Shown: piece after piece, positions 38,992 to 48,089 of the stretch
How the letters are laid out: every line of letters begins with the position of its first letter
How positions within the stretch are numbered: position 1 is the first letter of the stretch
Assembly: GCF_009707955.1 (NCBI RefSeq)
Contig: NZ_WMDQ01000001.1
Span: 434,001 to 498,000, forward strand
Direction of reading: 5' to 3'
DNA length: 64,000 bases
Source: Flavobacterium sp. LC2016-13
GTDB lineage: Bacteria; Bacteroidota; Bacteroidia; Flavobacteriales; Flavobacteriaceae
Made by a program: the position numbers and the translations under genes
The notes under the pieces: model-generated
The model's input: only the letters and a program-made list of their open reading frames with translations
Told to the model about the DNA's origin: nothing
The model's database searches: none

Positions 38992-40326
38992 TTAAGTTTT
39001 ACTCACTTCAGGGAGCAAAAGAGTAAAGGTTGTACCTTCATTTATTTGAGAAGTAACTTTAATCTCGATATGATGAAAAGAGGCAATACTCTCAGCAATC
39101 GCAAGACCTAAGCCTTGTCCGTCCTGATCAGAGCTGATTCTGGCAAAACGATTGAATATTTTTTCGATTTGAGAATCATCCATTCCAATTCCTGAATCTT
39201 TTATGGAAATAAAATAATGCTGATTTAAAAATCCGTCTGTAATTGTAATACTCCCATTTTCCTGATTGTATTTTATAGCATTTGTTACCAGGTTATAAAT
39301 CAGAATATGAAGTAAGGTTTTATTTCCTTTAAAATTAAAATCATGCTGCATATTATTAAAGAACTTCAATCCCCTATCCTCAATCCTGTCTTCCAGATCT
39401 TCATGTAATCCGTTTACAATTTCATTAAAATCAATTTCTTCATTGGCTTCATATTGATTGTTTTCAATTCGGGAAATCAACAATAAATTATTGATTATTT
39501 TTTTCAGCATATCAAGTGTTTTAAGCGAACTGGCAATTTTATCAAACGCATTATCATCTAAAGAATCATTTTGCAGCAAATTCTCCAGCTTATTTTTTAG
39601 TAATGCAATTGGCGTAAGAAGTTCGTGAGAAACATTCGAAATAAACTGTTTTTCTTTTTTAAAAAGCTCTCCAATACGATCCATCATTTGGTTTAAAACC
39701 AAATCAAGTTCCCTAAAATCTCTCGAGTTTGCCTTTATTGGTGTATGATCAAAAGCTTCCGGTTCATTGACACGCCTTATTTTAGTATCGATAATTTTAT
39801 AAAAAGGTTTGAGTAAATATTCGATATAAACCGTATCTGCCAAAAATGTAACCAAAAGAATCACAACCAAAACGATAATAATAAACAAGCGAATAATAAA
39901 AGTCAAATCATTTACTTCGCTCAAACTACTTCCTATTTCTAGTTGATAATCTACTTTTTCGTAAGTAAAATGATATTGCAGAATTCTATATTCACTTTCT
40001 TCGCCTTCAATAATTCGATTATCATTAATAAAGTTTGTTTGCTTTTGATGCGGATTGATGGCAACTTTCGACAGCACCAAAAATTCACTGTGTAAAGTTG
40101 AAAACTGTGAATAGGTTTCTGTAGAATCATCAGAGTTTTCGATAAAATCATTAATCTCATTTTGATTTAAATGATCAATAAATTTTTTCTTCTTTTCAAG
40201 CAGTCCATTATTAATGTGTTTATAAACTACGTTTTGAACCAAAATTGGCAACATTAACCACAAAACTAAAATCACCAACAAACGCGTTAGTGCATTAAAA
40301 ATGGCCAATTGATGTTTTATCTTCAC
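38992..40326 (-). CDS. Sensor histidine kinase
   Basis: A 444-residue membrane kinase. Transmembrane helices lie at about 12-30 and 145-167, with a sensor loop of about 110 residues between them that is periplasmic. A HAMP-like linker is followed by the dimerisation H box FISNVSHELLTPI (His234) and the ATPase motifs NLVTNAIKYN (N), DSGIGMDDSQ (G1), IFNRF (F) and GQGLGLAIAES (G2). All catalytic residues are present. The response regulator gene ends 10 bp upstream, so both form one operon. The signal sensed is unknown. Confidence 0.95.
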   Translation of the reverse strand: MKIKHQLAIFNALTRLLVILVLWLMLPILVQNVVYKHINNGLLEKKKKFIDHLNQNEINDFIENSDDSTETYSQFSTLHSEFLVLSKVAINPHQKQTNFINDNRIIEGEESEYRILQYHFTYEKVDYQLEIGSSLSEVNDLTFIIRLFIIIVLVVILLVTFLADTVYIEYLLKPFYKIIDTKIRRVNEPEAFDHTPIKANSRDFRELDLVLNQMMDRIGELFKKEKQFISNVSHELLTPIALLKNKLENLLQNDSLDDNAFDKIASSLKTLDMLKKIINNLLLISRIENNQYEANEEIDFNEIVNGLHEDLEDRIEDRGLKFFNNMQHDFNFKGNKTLLHILIYNLVTNAIKYNQENGSITITDGFLNQHYFISIKDSGIGMDDSQIEKIFNRFARISSDQDGQGLGLAIAESIASFHHIEIKVTSQINEGTTFTLLLPEVSKT

Positions 40327-40336
40327 TCTATTTTAT

Positions 40337-41011
40337 TTACTCATTAATACGGTAACCAACGTTTCGAACTGTTTCAAGCCAATCTATTGCAGTATGTTTA
40401 TCAAGTTTTTTTCGGAGATTTCGAACATGAACATCAATAAAATTAGAATCTGAATTAACCTCAAGAATATCTCCCCAAATATGTTCTGTTAATTGCAATC
40501 TTGTAATAACACGATTTTTATTCAAAACTAAATATTGAAAAATATCAAACTCTTTTTTGGTAAGGTTAATTGGAGTTCCGTTGTAGCTTACTTTATAATC
40601 CTGCAGCTGAAGTAAAAATCCATGTACTTCGAGATTGTTTAAAGTAAAACCATGAATCCTGCGAATTACAGCAAATAATCTTGCGCTAAGTTCTGTTAAA
40701 GCAAAAGGCTTTGTCAAATAATCATCGGCACCAAGATGAAGGCCATTTATTCTGTCGTCTAATTCGCCTCTCGCAGTAAGGACAATTACAGCAATTTTTG
40801 ATTTCGTTTTGCGAACCGTTTTCAAAACTTCAAAACCATCTCCGTCAGGCAAACCCAAATCAAGTAGCATTGCATCATAATCATTGCTGTTTATCTCTTC
40901 AAAAGCATCAGCACAAGTATTGGCAATTTTGCAAATGTAGCCCACATTGCACAAAAAATCATAAACTTCAACGGCAAGCTCTTTATTATCTTCAACAATC
41001 AGAATATTCAT
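40337..41011 (-). CDS. OmpR/PhoB-family response regulator
   Basis: From ATG 41011 (MNILIVEDN) it has 224 residues; a GTG six bases earlier is possible but less likely. The receiver domain has acidic residues E7 and D8, phospho-acceptor D51 (LLDLGLPDGDG), T79 and K101 (TKPFA). The C-terminal winged helix (about 125-224) includes LTKKEFDIFQYL and VDVHVRNLRKKLD. This class binds tandem 11-bp direct repeats, which is what the promoters at 38926 and 41663 contain. Those genes are the likely targets (inference). Confidence 0.95.
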   Translation of the reverse strand: MNILIVEDNKELAVEVYDFLCNVGYICKIANTCADAFEEINSNDYDAMLLDLGLPDGDGFEVLKTVRKTKSKIAVIVLTARGELDDRINGLHLGADDYLTKPFALTELSARLFAVIRRIHGFTLNNLEVHGFLLQLQDYKVSYNGTPINLTKKEFDIFQYLVLNKNRVITRLQLTEHIWGDILEVNSDSNFIDVHVRNLRKKLDKHTAIDWLETVRNVGYRINE

Positions 41012-41087
41012 AGACACGAATTATTAGCGCAATTAAAATTAAACAATTATAAAAAGTCCAAATGCGCATTATTAAAAAATTAACGAA

Positions 41088-41120
41088 TAAAAAAAGCTGA
41101 CAAATTTCTTCATCAGCTTT
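41088..41120 (-). terminator. Terminator of Asr-like paralogs 3 and 2
   Basis: On the minus strand the stem AAAGCTGA/TCAGCTTT with a 12-nt loop is followed by a T run. It lies about 77 bp after the stop of the gene at 41197. Confidence 0.72.
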
Positions 41121-41196
41121 CTCATTGGCAAGCGTAATAATTATTCTCTCTGTTTTGATTCCCTACAATTTTTTGAAAGCAAAACAAAAACAATTA

Positions 41197-41382
41197 TTAT
41201 TTTTTCACGTTAGCAGTTTCTTCTTGTGGAGTTTCTGATTTTGCTTTTTTACCAGATTTATGATTATGGTGTTTTGTAGCCTTTACCTCTTTTGATGGAG
41301 CTGTTTGAGCCGGAGTTGTTTGTGCGCTAACCATTACACTTGTTCCTAGAACTGCTGCTAATACAATAAATAAATTTTTCAT
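41197..41382 (-). CDS. Small basic secreted protein, Asr-like (paralog 2)
   Basis: The protein has 61 residues. The signal peptide MKNLFIVLAAVLGTSVMVSA leaves a mature chain starting QTTPAQTAP, closely matching paralog 1. The shared core PSKEVKATK is followed by a His/Lys cluster (HHNHKSGKKAKSE). It lacks its own -7 box; the 42-bp gap behind paralog 3 suggests co-transcription. Role unknown, possibly a periplasmic buffering or stress protein. Confidence 0.78.
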   Translation of the reverse strand: MKNLFIVLAAVLGTSVMVSAQTTPAQTAPSKEVKATKHHNHKSGKKAKSETPQEETANVKK

Positions 41383-41424
41383 GTTTTTAAATTTTAAATA
41401 ATTATCGTTTAATTTTTTACTTCT

Positions 41425-41622
41425 TTATTTTTTTACTTTTGAAGTTTCCGTTTTTGAAGCTTCACTTTTCTCTGATTTTATTTTTTTATCAGATTTATTT
41501 TTTGGGTGTTTTGTTGCTTTAACTTCTTTTGCAGGAACTGTTTTCCCATCTTTTGCAGGAAACGCATGAACCATTGCACTTGTTCCTAAAACTGCCACTA
41601 ATAACATTAATAAATTTCTCAT
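41425..41622 (-). CDS. Small basic secreted protein, Asr-like (paralog 3)
   Basis: The protein has 65 residues. After the signal peptide MRNLLMLLVAVLGTSAMVHA the mature chain reads FPAKDGKTVPAKEVKATK and continues with Lys/Ser-rich sequence. It is the most diverged of the three paralogs at the cleavage site (FPA instead of QTT). It is the first gene of a probable pair with paralog 2 and has the promoter at 41663-41697. Confidence 0.78.
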   Translation of the reverse strand: MRNLLMLLVAVLGTSAMVHAFPAKDGKTVPAKEVKATKHPKNKSDKKIKSEKSEASKTETSKVKK

Positions 41623-41662
41623 GATTTCTAATATTTGAATTAATACCTTTTATTTTACAGAT

Positions 41663-41697
41663 CAAAATTACCTCAGTAAAATGAAGACAAAATGAAG
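41663..41697 (-). promoter_or_regulatory. Promoter of paralog 3 with paired CTTCA sites
   Basis: The -7 box TAATTTTG (41663-41670) is preceded by two CTTCA motifs 11 bp apart (41682-41686 and 41693-41697), read CTTCATTTTGTCTTCATTT. The gap of 11 nt to the -7 box equals that of the paralog 1 promoter. No -33 TTG is present. Confidence 0.65.
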
Positions 41698-41743
41698 AAA
41701 TCTCCGAATAAAAAAATTTAACTTGACATTAACGATTTGAAGA

Positions 41744-41851
41744 TTTTCACCATAAGTTATATAAGTTCATTTAATATATTATGGTATTAAAATAAACGCA
41801 CTGCTGTGCGCCTCTACTAAAATGAACTTGTATAACTTATTATGGTGAAAA
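41744..41851. repeat. MITE-like 108-bp inverted repeat
   Basis: Arms of about 30 bp (41744-41773, starting TTTTCACCATAAGTTATA, and its near-complement at 41818-41851) differ by a 2-nt indel and two substitutions. The middle holds a smaller dyad CGCACTGCTGTGCG (41797-41810) followed by CCTCTAC. A related dyad occurs at 56884. No open reading frame lies inside. Confidence 0.8.
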
Positions 41852-41933
41852 AAAATCCATGGTGGAAAAAAAATCTTGTTAGTCTAATTTTTGAGAACCC
41901 AATTGTTTATTTTTACAGACTAATATTTTTTAT

Positions 41934-44774
41934 ATGTCAACTCAAAAACGTCTTTTTCTTCTCGATGCCTATGCATTAATTTTTCGTGGATATTATGCTT
42001 TTATAAAAAACCCTCGAATTAACTCAAAAGGAATGGATACATCGGCGATCATGGGATTCATGAATTCGCTTTTAGATGTTATTAAACGTGAAAAACCGGA
42101 TCATTTGGCCGTTGCTTTTGATAAAGGCGGAAGTCATGTGAGAACCGAAATGTTTGTTGAATACAAAGCAAATCGTGACGCCACTCCAGAAGCGATTAAA
42201 ATTGCCATACCTTATATTCAGGATTTATTAAGAGCAATGCATATTCCGATTATTGAAATAGAAGGTTGTGAAGCCGATGATTTAATTGGAACAATTGCCA
42301 AACAAGCTGAAAAAGAAAACTACAAAGTCTTTATGGTTACGCCCGATAAGGATTTTGCGCAATTAGTTTCTGAAAATATATTTATGTACAAACCAGCCCG
42401 TATGGGAAATGGTATCGAAATTTGGGGCGTTCCCGAAGTTTTGGCAAAATTTGAAATCGAAAGACCGGAACAGGTTATTGATTTCCTTGGAATGATGGGC
42501 GATGCTGTCGATAACATTCCCGGATTACCTGGCGTTGGAGAAGTTACAGCCAAAAAATTCCTGAAAGAATACGGTTCGATGGAAAACCTTTTAGAAAATA
42601 CACATTTACTAAAAGGTAAAATGAAAGAAAACATCGAAGCAAATAAAGACAAAGGAATTTTATCTAAAAAACTGGCGACTATTATTTGCGATTGCGATGT
42701 TGTTTTCAACGAAAACGACTATGAACTTTCGCGTCCGGATATCGAAAAAACTGATGCTATTTTTCAGGAATTAGAATTTAGAAGAATGGCGGAACAATTT
42801 GATAATCTGTTTAAAGTTGGCGGTGGAAATGAATTAGCAAACAAAGCTGATGAAGCCAAATTATACAAAAAACCACAACCTAAAAACGAAGATCAATTTG
42901 ATCTTTTTGGCGGCGGTGCAACTTTAGATGAAAATACAGAAGAGAGAACTTCATTTTATGATACTTTAGAAAATACGCCTCACTCCTACCAGGCGATTGA
43001 AGGCGATTTAGGAATTAAATTATTGCTTCAAAATTTACAAAAACAAACTTCTGTTTGTTTTGATACTGAAACTACAGGTTTAGATGCTTTGCATGCGGAA
43101 TTGGTTGGAATTTCTTTCTCTTATGAAAAAGGAAAAGGATATTACGTTCCGTTTCCGGAAAGTCAGGAAGAAGCTCAGGTTTTAATTGATAAATTTATTC
43201 CATTTTTCGAAAATGAAAATATCGAGAAAATTGGTCAGAATTTAAAATACGATTTAAAAATCCTTTCTAATTATGGTGTAACCGTAAAAGGGAAACTTTT
43301 TGATACCATGATTGCACATTATTTGATTAATCCTGATATGCGTCATAATATGGATATTTTAGCGGAAACGTATTTAAAATATTCTCCAAAATCAATTGAA
43401 ACCTTAATTGGTAAAAAAGGAAAAAACCAGATTTCGATGCGCGATGTTGCGCTTGAAGAAATTAAAGAATATGCTGCCGAAGATGCGGATATTACATTTC
43501 AGCTAAAAGAACTTTTTACTGCTGAATTAGACAAAACAGAAACTAAAAAGTTATTTGATGAAATCGAAATTCCGTTAGTTAGTGTTTTGGCTGATATGGA
43601 AACAGAAGGAATTCGTTTAGATGTTGAATTTTTAAGCGCCATGTCTAAAGAAATGGATGTTGAGATTAAATCTTTGGAGCAAAAAATATATGAAACTGCC
43701 GGAGAGAAATTCAATTTAGCATCTCCGAAACAATTAGGAGATATTCTATTTGATAAATTGAAAATTGGCGGAGCAAAACAAAAGAAAACCAAAACGGGTC
43801 AATATGCGACTGGCGAAGAGGTTTTGACTTATCTGGCAAATGACAATCCGATTGTAAAAGAAATTTTGGATTGGCGCCAAATGGTAAAATTACAAAGCAC
43901 TTATATCCTGGCTTTGCCGGAACAAGTCGATAAAAAAACACTACGAGTTCATACTGATTATATGCAAACGGTTGCCGCAACGGGACGTTTGAGTTCTAAT
44001 AATCCGAACTTGCAAAATATTCCGATTCGTACAGAAAGAGGTCGTCAGATTCGTAAAGCTTTCGTTGCACGCGATGAAAATCACACTTTAATTTCTGCGG
44101 ATTACTCTCAGATAGAATTAAGAATCATTGCTGCTTTAAGCGGTGAAGAAAACATGATCAAAGCTTTTCAGGACGGAGAAGATATTCACAAAGCAACCGC
44201 TGCAAAAGTTTTTAATGTGCCTTTAGAAGAAGTTTCACGCGAACAAAGAAGTAACGCTAAAACAGTTAACTTCGGAATTATATATGGTGTTTCTGCATTC
44301 GGATTAAGTAACCAAACTTCATTATCCCGCAGCGAAAGCGCTGCTTTGATTGAAGCATATTATAATACGTATCCGAGATTAAAATCATACATTCAGGAAC
44401 AAGTAGAATTTGCCCGTGAAAAAGGATATGTACAAACGATTTTAGGTCGTCGTCGTTATTTAAAAGATATTAACTCTGCAAATGCCGTTGTTAGAAGTGC
44501 TGCTGAAAGAAATGCTGTTAATGCTCCAATTCAGGGAAGTGCTGCCGATGTTATTAAAATTGCGATGATCAACATCCACAAAAAACTAAAAGAAGAAAAC
44601 TGGAAATCTAAAATGTTGCTTCAGGTTCATGATGAACTTGTGTTTGATGTACACAACGACGAATTAGAAAAAATTCAACCGATGATTAAACATGAAATGG
44701 AAAATGCTTTTATGATGAGCGTTCCTTTAGATGTTGAGTTAGGTTTGGGTGCAGATTGGTTGGCGGCGCATTAA
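41934..44774 (+). CDS. polA: DNA polymerase I
   Basis: The 946-residue repair and Okazaki-fragment polymerase. The N-terminal 5'-3' exonuclease domain (about 1-290) has LFLLDAYALIFRGYYAF and the GCEADDLIGT metal site. The 3'-5' exonuclease domain keeps its catalytic acids (FDTETTGLD, about 375). The polymerase domain has motif A ADYSQIELRI, motif B around RSNAKTVNFGIIYG, and motif C QVHDELVFDV. All three activities should therefore be present. It stands alone, with small secreted-protein genes downstream. Confidence 0.98.
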   Translation: MSTQKRLFLLDAYALIFRGYYAFIKNPRINSKGMDTSAIMGFMNSLLDVIKREKPDHLAVAFDKGGSHVRTEMFVEYKANRDATPEAIKIAIPYIQDLLRAMHIPIIEIEGCEADDLIGTIAKQAEKENYKVFMVTPDKDFAQLVSENIFMYKPARMGNGIEIWGVPEVLAKFEIERPEQVIDFLGMMGDAVDNIPGLPGVGEVTAKKFLKEYGSMENLLENTHLLKGKMKENIEANKDKGILSKKLATIICDCDVVFNENDYELSRPDIEKTDAIFQELEFRRMAEQFDNLFKVGGGNELANKADEAKLYKKPQPKNEDQFDLFGGGATLDENTEERTSFYDTLENTPHSYQAIEGDLGIKLLLQNLQKQTSVCFDTETTGLDALHAELVGISFSYEKGKGYYVPFPESQEEAQVLIDKFIPFFENENIEKIGQNLKYDLKILSNYGVTVKGKLFDTMIAHYLINPDMRHNMDILAETYLKYSPKSIETLIGKKGKNQISMRDVALEEIKEYAAEDADITFQLKELFTAELDKTETKKLFDEIEIPLVSVLADMETEGIRLDVEFLSAMSKEMDVEIKSLEQKIYETAGEKFNLASPKQLGDILFDKLKIGGAKQKKTKTGQYATGEEVLTYLANDNPIVKEILDWRQMVKLQSTYILALPEQVDKKTLRVHTDYMQTVAATGRLSSNNPNLQNIPIRTERGRQIRKAFVARDENHTLISADYSQIELRIIAALSGEENMIKAFQDGEDIHKATAAKVFNVPLEEVSREQRSNAKTVNFGIIYGVSAFGLSNQTSLSRSESAALIEAYYNTYPRLKSYIQEQVEFAREKGYVQTILGRRRYLKDINSANAVVRSAAERNAVNAPIQGSAADVIKIAMINIHKKLKEENWKSKMLLQVHDELVFDVHNDELEKIQPMIKHEMENAFMMSVPLDVELGLGADWLAAH

Positions 44775-44829
44775 TAATTTTAGATTTTATAAATGAAGAC
44801 ATTAATTTAATTTTTAAATAAAAAGAACA

Positions 44830-45321
44830 TTGTTTCCTAAACTATTTTTTATTTTCATTTTGATAGGAATTCCTGAAATTGGAATTTCTCAAATAAATGA
44901 CGAAAATATTAGAGTAAAAGTTCTTCATAAAAATGTTATAGGAAAAGAGTTCGTTTTTGGAAAATGTGATGAAAAAGCTAAAACAGAAACACATTTAACC
45001 TATTTAGGACGTATAAAAACTAAAAAGGGAAAAACATATAAATTGATGAATTCAGCATGGATTTGGGGTTCACACAGAGCTACAAATAGAATCCTAATAT
45101 TTAATGGCAACAATCAATATCTAGGTAATTATGCTGTAACAATGACTAGCGACTTGCCTACGGAATTAAATAATGGAATTTTGGTATTCAGAAATACAGA
45201 TTCTGAATGCGACAAAAAAGTTGCTTCCAGAATTAGTTTTAAAAACGGATTACCAAAAGAGTTTTTTAGAAAATGCAATAATGAATATGGTGATATTTAC
45301 AGTTTCGATGGGAATAATTAA
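44830..45321 (+). CDS. Secreted protein of unknown function (TTG start)
   Basis: The 163-residue frame has no ATG near its beginning: the signal peptide (FPKLFFIFILIGIPEIGIS) is preceded only by TTG at 44830, and an in-frame stop lies five codons upstream. The mature part has Cys residues at FGKCDEK, SECDKK and RKCNNEY and ends FDGNN. I recognise no family. It could also be a gene whose original ATG was lost. It lies 55 bp after polA on the same strand. Confidence 0.6.
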   Translation: MFPKLFFIFILIGIPEIGISQINDENIRVKVLHKNVIGKEFVFGKCDEKAKTETHLTYLGRIKTKKGKTYKLMNSAWIWGSHRATNRILIFNGNNQYLGNYAVTMTSDLPTELNNGILVFRNTDSECDKKVASRISFKNGLPKEFFRKCNNEYGDIYSFDGNN

Positions 45322-45400
45322 CCCTTAAAACACAAATATTTTATAATCATATTGTTGTAATTGTTGCCATAATTTACCTAATCAAATTTATTCAGTAAGC

Positions 45401-46510
45401 ATGAAAAAACTGATTGTATTGTTTTTTGTATTTCATTCCATAATTGCAATTTGTCAGGATAGAACTTACTATCTGGAAGGAACTTTGGCAAAAAGTAAAA
45501 TTTACATGAAAATCGAGATTTTTAATTCTGATGAAAATGTAAATGCAACTTACTTCTATCAAAATTCATTAAAAGACATTAAGTTAGATGGAAAGATGAA
45601 CAAAAACAGTTTTACCTTCTTTTTTAAACCAAATGATGCAATTCTTGAGAAATTTTATCTGAACAAATCGGGAAATAAATTTGAAGGATCCTGGTATAAT
45701 GAAGCCGGAAAACAACTTCCTGTTCAATTGCAAGTAATAGATTTTTCAAATTATAAATCAAATTTAGATGGCCGTTATGCCGATGAGAAATTAAATCTTG
45801 TAAAATGTAAATTTCTTGAGTTTAAAAAACATAAAACGACATCTTATAAGAATAAAGAATTTGTATGGTATTCTGAAAAACATTGTGATTCAGATTTTTT
45901 TAGATTGGGAAGCAATTTTTCAGACAAAAACAAAGCCGTTATAAATCCTATTTTAGAAAAAATACATATTGAAAATACTTTAGACCAACTAAATTGTACT
46001 TCTAATTTTGAATATAGTGAAGGAAAAGGTATAGAAGGAAATTCAACCATAAACTTTTTGAATCAAAACTTATTGGGCTTTCAAATTTTACACTCTTGGG
46101 ATTGTGGAGGCGCGCATCCTGATTTTGGAAGCAGCGGTTATTTAATTGATTTAAACAACGGAAAAAACTACGAAATAGACGATATCATTGCTTTTGATAA
46201 AAGTGTTACTACAGAAAAGCAAAGTGATTTTGATCATTTTATGAAATACCGAAACAGCTATTTTGCTCCAAGATTACTTGCCGTAATCAATTCAGTAGAA
46301 CATTTTACAAAACCTAAAGATGCTGACGATTCATGCGATTATACTAATGACGAATATTGGGATTATCCTTCATGGAATTTTACCGAAAAAGGCATCGAGT
46401 TTACGCCTATTTTTGCCAGAGTAGACAGATCTTGCGAAGAACCTTTTTTAGTTCCTTTTGAAAAACTCAAAAAATATAAAAACCCAAAGTTTCCTTATAA
46501 CTTAGAATAA
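45401..46510 (+). CDS. Secreted protein with DUF3298/RsiV-like C-terminus
   Basis: The 369-residue protein has a signal peptide (MKKLIVLFFVFHSIIAIC, cleavage near CQ). The first part is beta-rich (YYLEGTLAKSKIYMKIEIF ... FEGSWYNEAGKQLPV). The second half, with SWDCGGAHPDFGSSGYLIDLNNGK, has the GGAHP signature of DUF3298/RsiV-like domains. Such domains occur in anti-sigma factors and lysozyme-binding proteins, but there is no sigma factor gene here. Function is unknown. Confidence 0.78.
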   Translation: MKKLIVLFFVFHSIIAICQDRTYYLEGTLAKSKIYMKIEIFNSDENVNATYFYQNSLKDIKLDGKMNKNSFTFFFKPNDAILEKFYLNKSGNKFEGSWYNEAGKQLPVQLQVIDFSNYKSNLDGRYADEKLNLVKCKFLEFKKHKTTSYKNKEFVWYSEKHCDSDFFRLGSNFSDKNKAVINPILEKIHIENTLDQLNCTSNFEYSEGKGIEGNSTINFLNQNLLGFQILHSWDCGGAHPDFGSSGYLIDLNNGKNYEIDDIIAFDKSVTTEKQSDFDHFMKYRNSYFAPRLLAVINSVEHFTKPKDADDSCDYTNDEYWDYPSWNFTEKGIEFTPIFARVDRSCEEPFLVPFEKLKKYKNPKFPYNLE

Positions 46511-46546
46511 AAAAAATCCATTCGCCGCGGCGAATGGATTTTTTTC
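46509..46546. terminator. Bidirectional terminator between convergent genes
   Basis: A perfect 19-bp-per-arm palindrome centred on GCCG|CGGC, with arms containing ATCCATTCGCCG and A/T-run ends. It overlaps the end of the plus-strand gene and lies just after the LacI-type gene stop, so it serves both. Confidence 0.88.
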
Positions 46547-46549
46547 GTT

Positions 46550-47575
46550 TTATACTTTTCGAGTAGATTCTCGTTCTTTCAATTTTGTTTTGATGACTAT
46601 AGTTTGATAATCTGAGGTTTCGCCTTCTGCTTCTTCAAGTCTTTCAATTAATTTTTTGGCAGCAACTTCTCCAATTTCAATTCCGTGCTGGCTTACTGTC
46701 GTTAAACTTGGAGACAAACGTCTCGAAGCCAAAATTCCATCCGCAAATCCTATAATAGATATATCTTCCGGAACTCTGAATCCTTTTTTCAAACTCACTC
46801 GTAAAGCAGCTACTGAATCATTTTCATCCAAAGCAAAAATCGCGTCAATTTTATGATCAAAAATTGCATCAATTTTAGCTTTCATATCATCTTCAGAATC
46901 GGTACGAAGAATAATTTTTTCGTTTACCGGAATATTATTGTCTTTTAAAGCTTTCAAATATCCATCAGCTCTTAACTTTCCAACACTTAAATTATCTACA
47001 GAAGAAATTAAGGCTATATTTTTACATCCTAAATTAATTAAATGCTGTGTAGAGTTTAAAGCAGAATCGAAATCATCAACCACAACTTTATCACATTCTA
47101 CTTCATCAGCAATTCTATCAAACATTACAATTGGAGTTCCGTCGTTTATGATAGCAGAAAAGTGATTGTATTCCTGTAATTTCTGAGCCTCTTCTGAAAC
47201 CGAAAGAATAAATCCGTCGATAGTTCCGTTACTCAACATTTCAAGTGTATGAATTTCTTTTTCTAAAGATTCATTCGAAATACACGTAATTACATTATAT
47301 CCTTTTTTATCGGCTACTTTTTCGATACCACTAAAAACCTTTGCAAAAAAGGAGTTTAATATATTAGGTATAATTACTCCGATTGTTTTGGTTTTACGAT
47401 TCTTCAAATTCAGACCAATAACATTAGGCTTATAATTTTTGAGTTTGGCATACTCCTTAATCTTCACCTTTGTTTGCTCACTAATTTCCGGACTATCATT
47501 AAGTGCTTTAGAAACTGTAGACACCGAAACATTTAGTTCTTTTGCGATTTGTTTTAAAGTTGCTTTAGCTTTCAT
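46550..47575 (-). CDS. LacI-family transcriptional regulator
   Basis: The 341-residue protein starts with the LacI helix-turn-helix (TLKQIAKELNVSVSTVSKAL, residues 6-25) and hinge helix. A periplasmic-binding-protein-like effector domain follows (TKTIGVIIPNILNSFF ...). In Bacteroidota these usually control polysaccharide or sugar uptake, yet no sugar genes are adjacent. The divergent neighbours at 48090 are ferritin-like proteins 515 bp away. Its targets cannot be read from the window. Confidence 0.93.
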   Translation of the reverse strand: MKAKATLKQIAKELNVSVSTVSKALNDSPEISEQTKVKIKEYAKLKNYKPNVIGLNLKNRKTKTIGVIIPNILNSFFAKVFSGIEKVADKKGYNVITCISNESLEKEIHTLEMLSNGTIDGFILSVSEEAQKLQEYNHFSAIINDGTPIVMFDRIADEVECDKVVVDDFDSALNSTQHLINLGCKNIALISSVDNLSVGKLRADGYLKALKDNNIPVNEKIILRTDSEDDMKAKIDAIFDHKIDAIFALDENDSVAALRVSLKKGFRVPEDISIIGFADGILASRRLSPSLTTVSQHGIEIGEVAAKKLIERLEEAEGETSDYQTIVIKTKLKERESTRKV

Positions 47576-47600
47576 TTAGTATGATTTTATTGAATTGATA

Positions 47601-47632
47601 CAAATATAGTAGAATTACGTAAATTATAACAA
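47601..47632 (-). promoter_or_regulatory. Promoter of LacI-type gene
   Basis: The -7 box TATATTTG (47601-47608) and -33 TTG (47630-47632) are 21 nt apart. The predicted transcription start leaves a leader of about 20 nt. Confidence 0.62.
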
Positions 47633-48089
47633 AAACATACAATAGTTCGACAAAAAAATTATTTAATTATATTATTCTACAGTAACAGTTTAGTAAAATT
47701 GAATGCATAAATAAATCTACAGAAATTTTTTCGACAAAAGTATTCGTGTTTTAAGAAATTACTTACCTTTAATAAGATTGATTAAAATTTTAAATTTAAT
47801 TTTTATTATCAAACCTTACCTTACAAATCCTTCATAAATCAGGAAAATCATCGAATTTTATTAATTTCTTTTTAATAAAACAAAGAATTTTAGGTTTTTA
47901 TATAATAATTTTCCTTTTATTATTATAAAATTATAAAGAATATACTTATATTTATAATAAATTACTGAAAAATCCTAAAAAAAAGCCAAAATTCAAAAAC
48001 CGCACACCAGATAATTTCGTTTATATATACTTAGACTACAATTATAATATCACTATTAATAACCTTTTTTTTTAAAAAAACTAGAAATT
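47633..48089. other. AT-rich gene-free region before ferritin-like genes
   Basis: This is a very AT-rich stretch with long A and T runs. No open reading frame, RNA gene or clear TAnnTTTG promoter for the downstream genes stands out. TATATATACTTAG (about 48020-48035) is the nearest promoter-like sequence and is off the consensus, so an alternative sigma factor is possible. Confidence 0.5.

Larger units (their letters stand above)
41623..41933. other. 311-bp region between Asr-like gene and polA
   Basis: The stretch separates the divergent paralog 3 and polA. It holds the paralog 3 promoter (41663-41697) and the inverted-repeat element (41744-41851), both listed separately. A good polA promoter is not visible: nearby TATTTTTA and TAATTTTTG are each slightly off the consensus. 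Confidence 0.6.

Noticed and set aside
41934..44774. Minus-strand open frames inside polA (e.g. 42320-42709)
   Set aside because: Shadow frames of a highly conserved gene.
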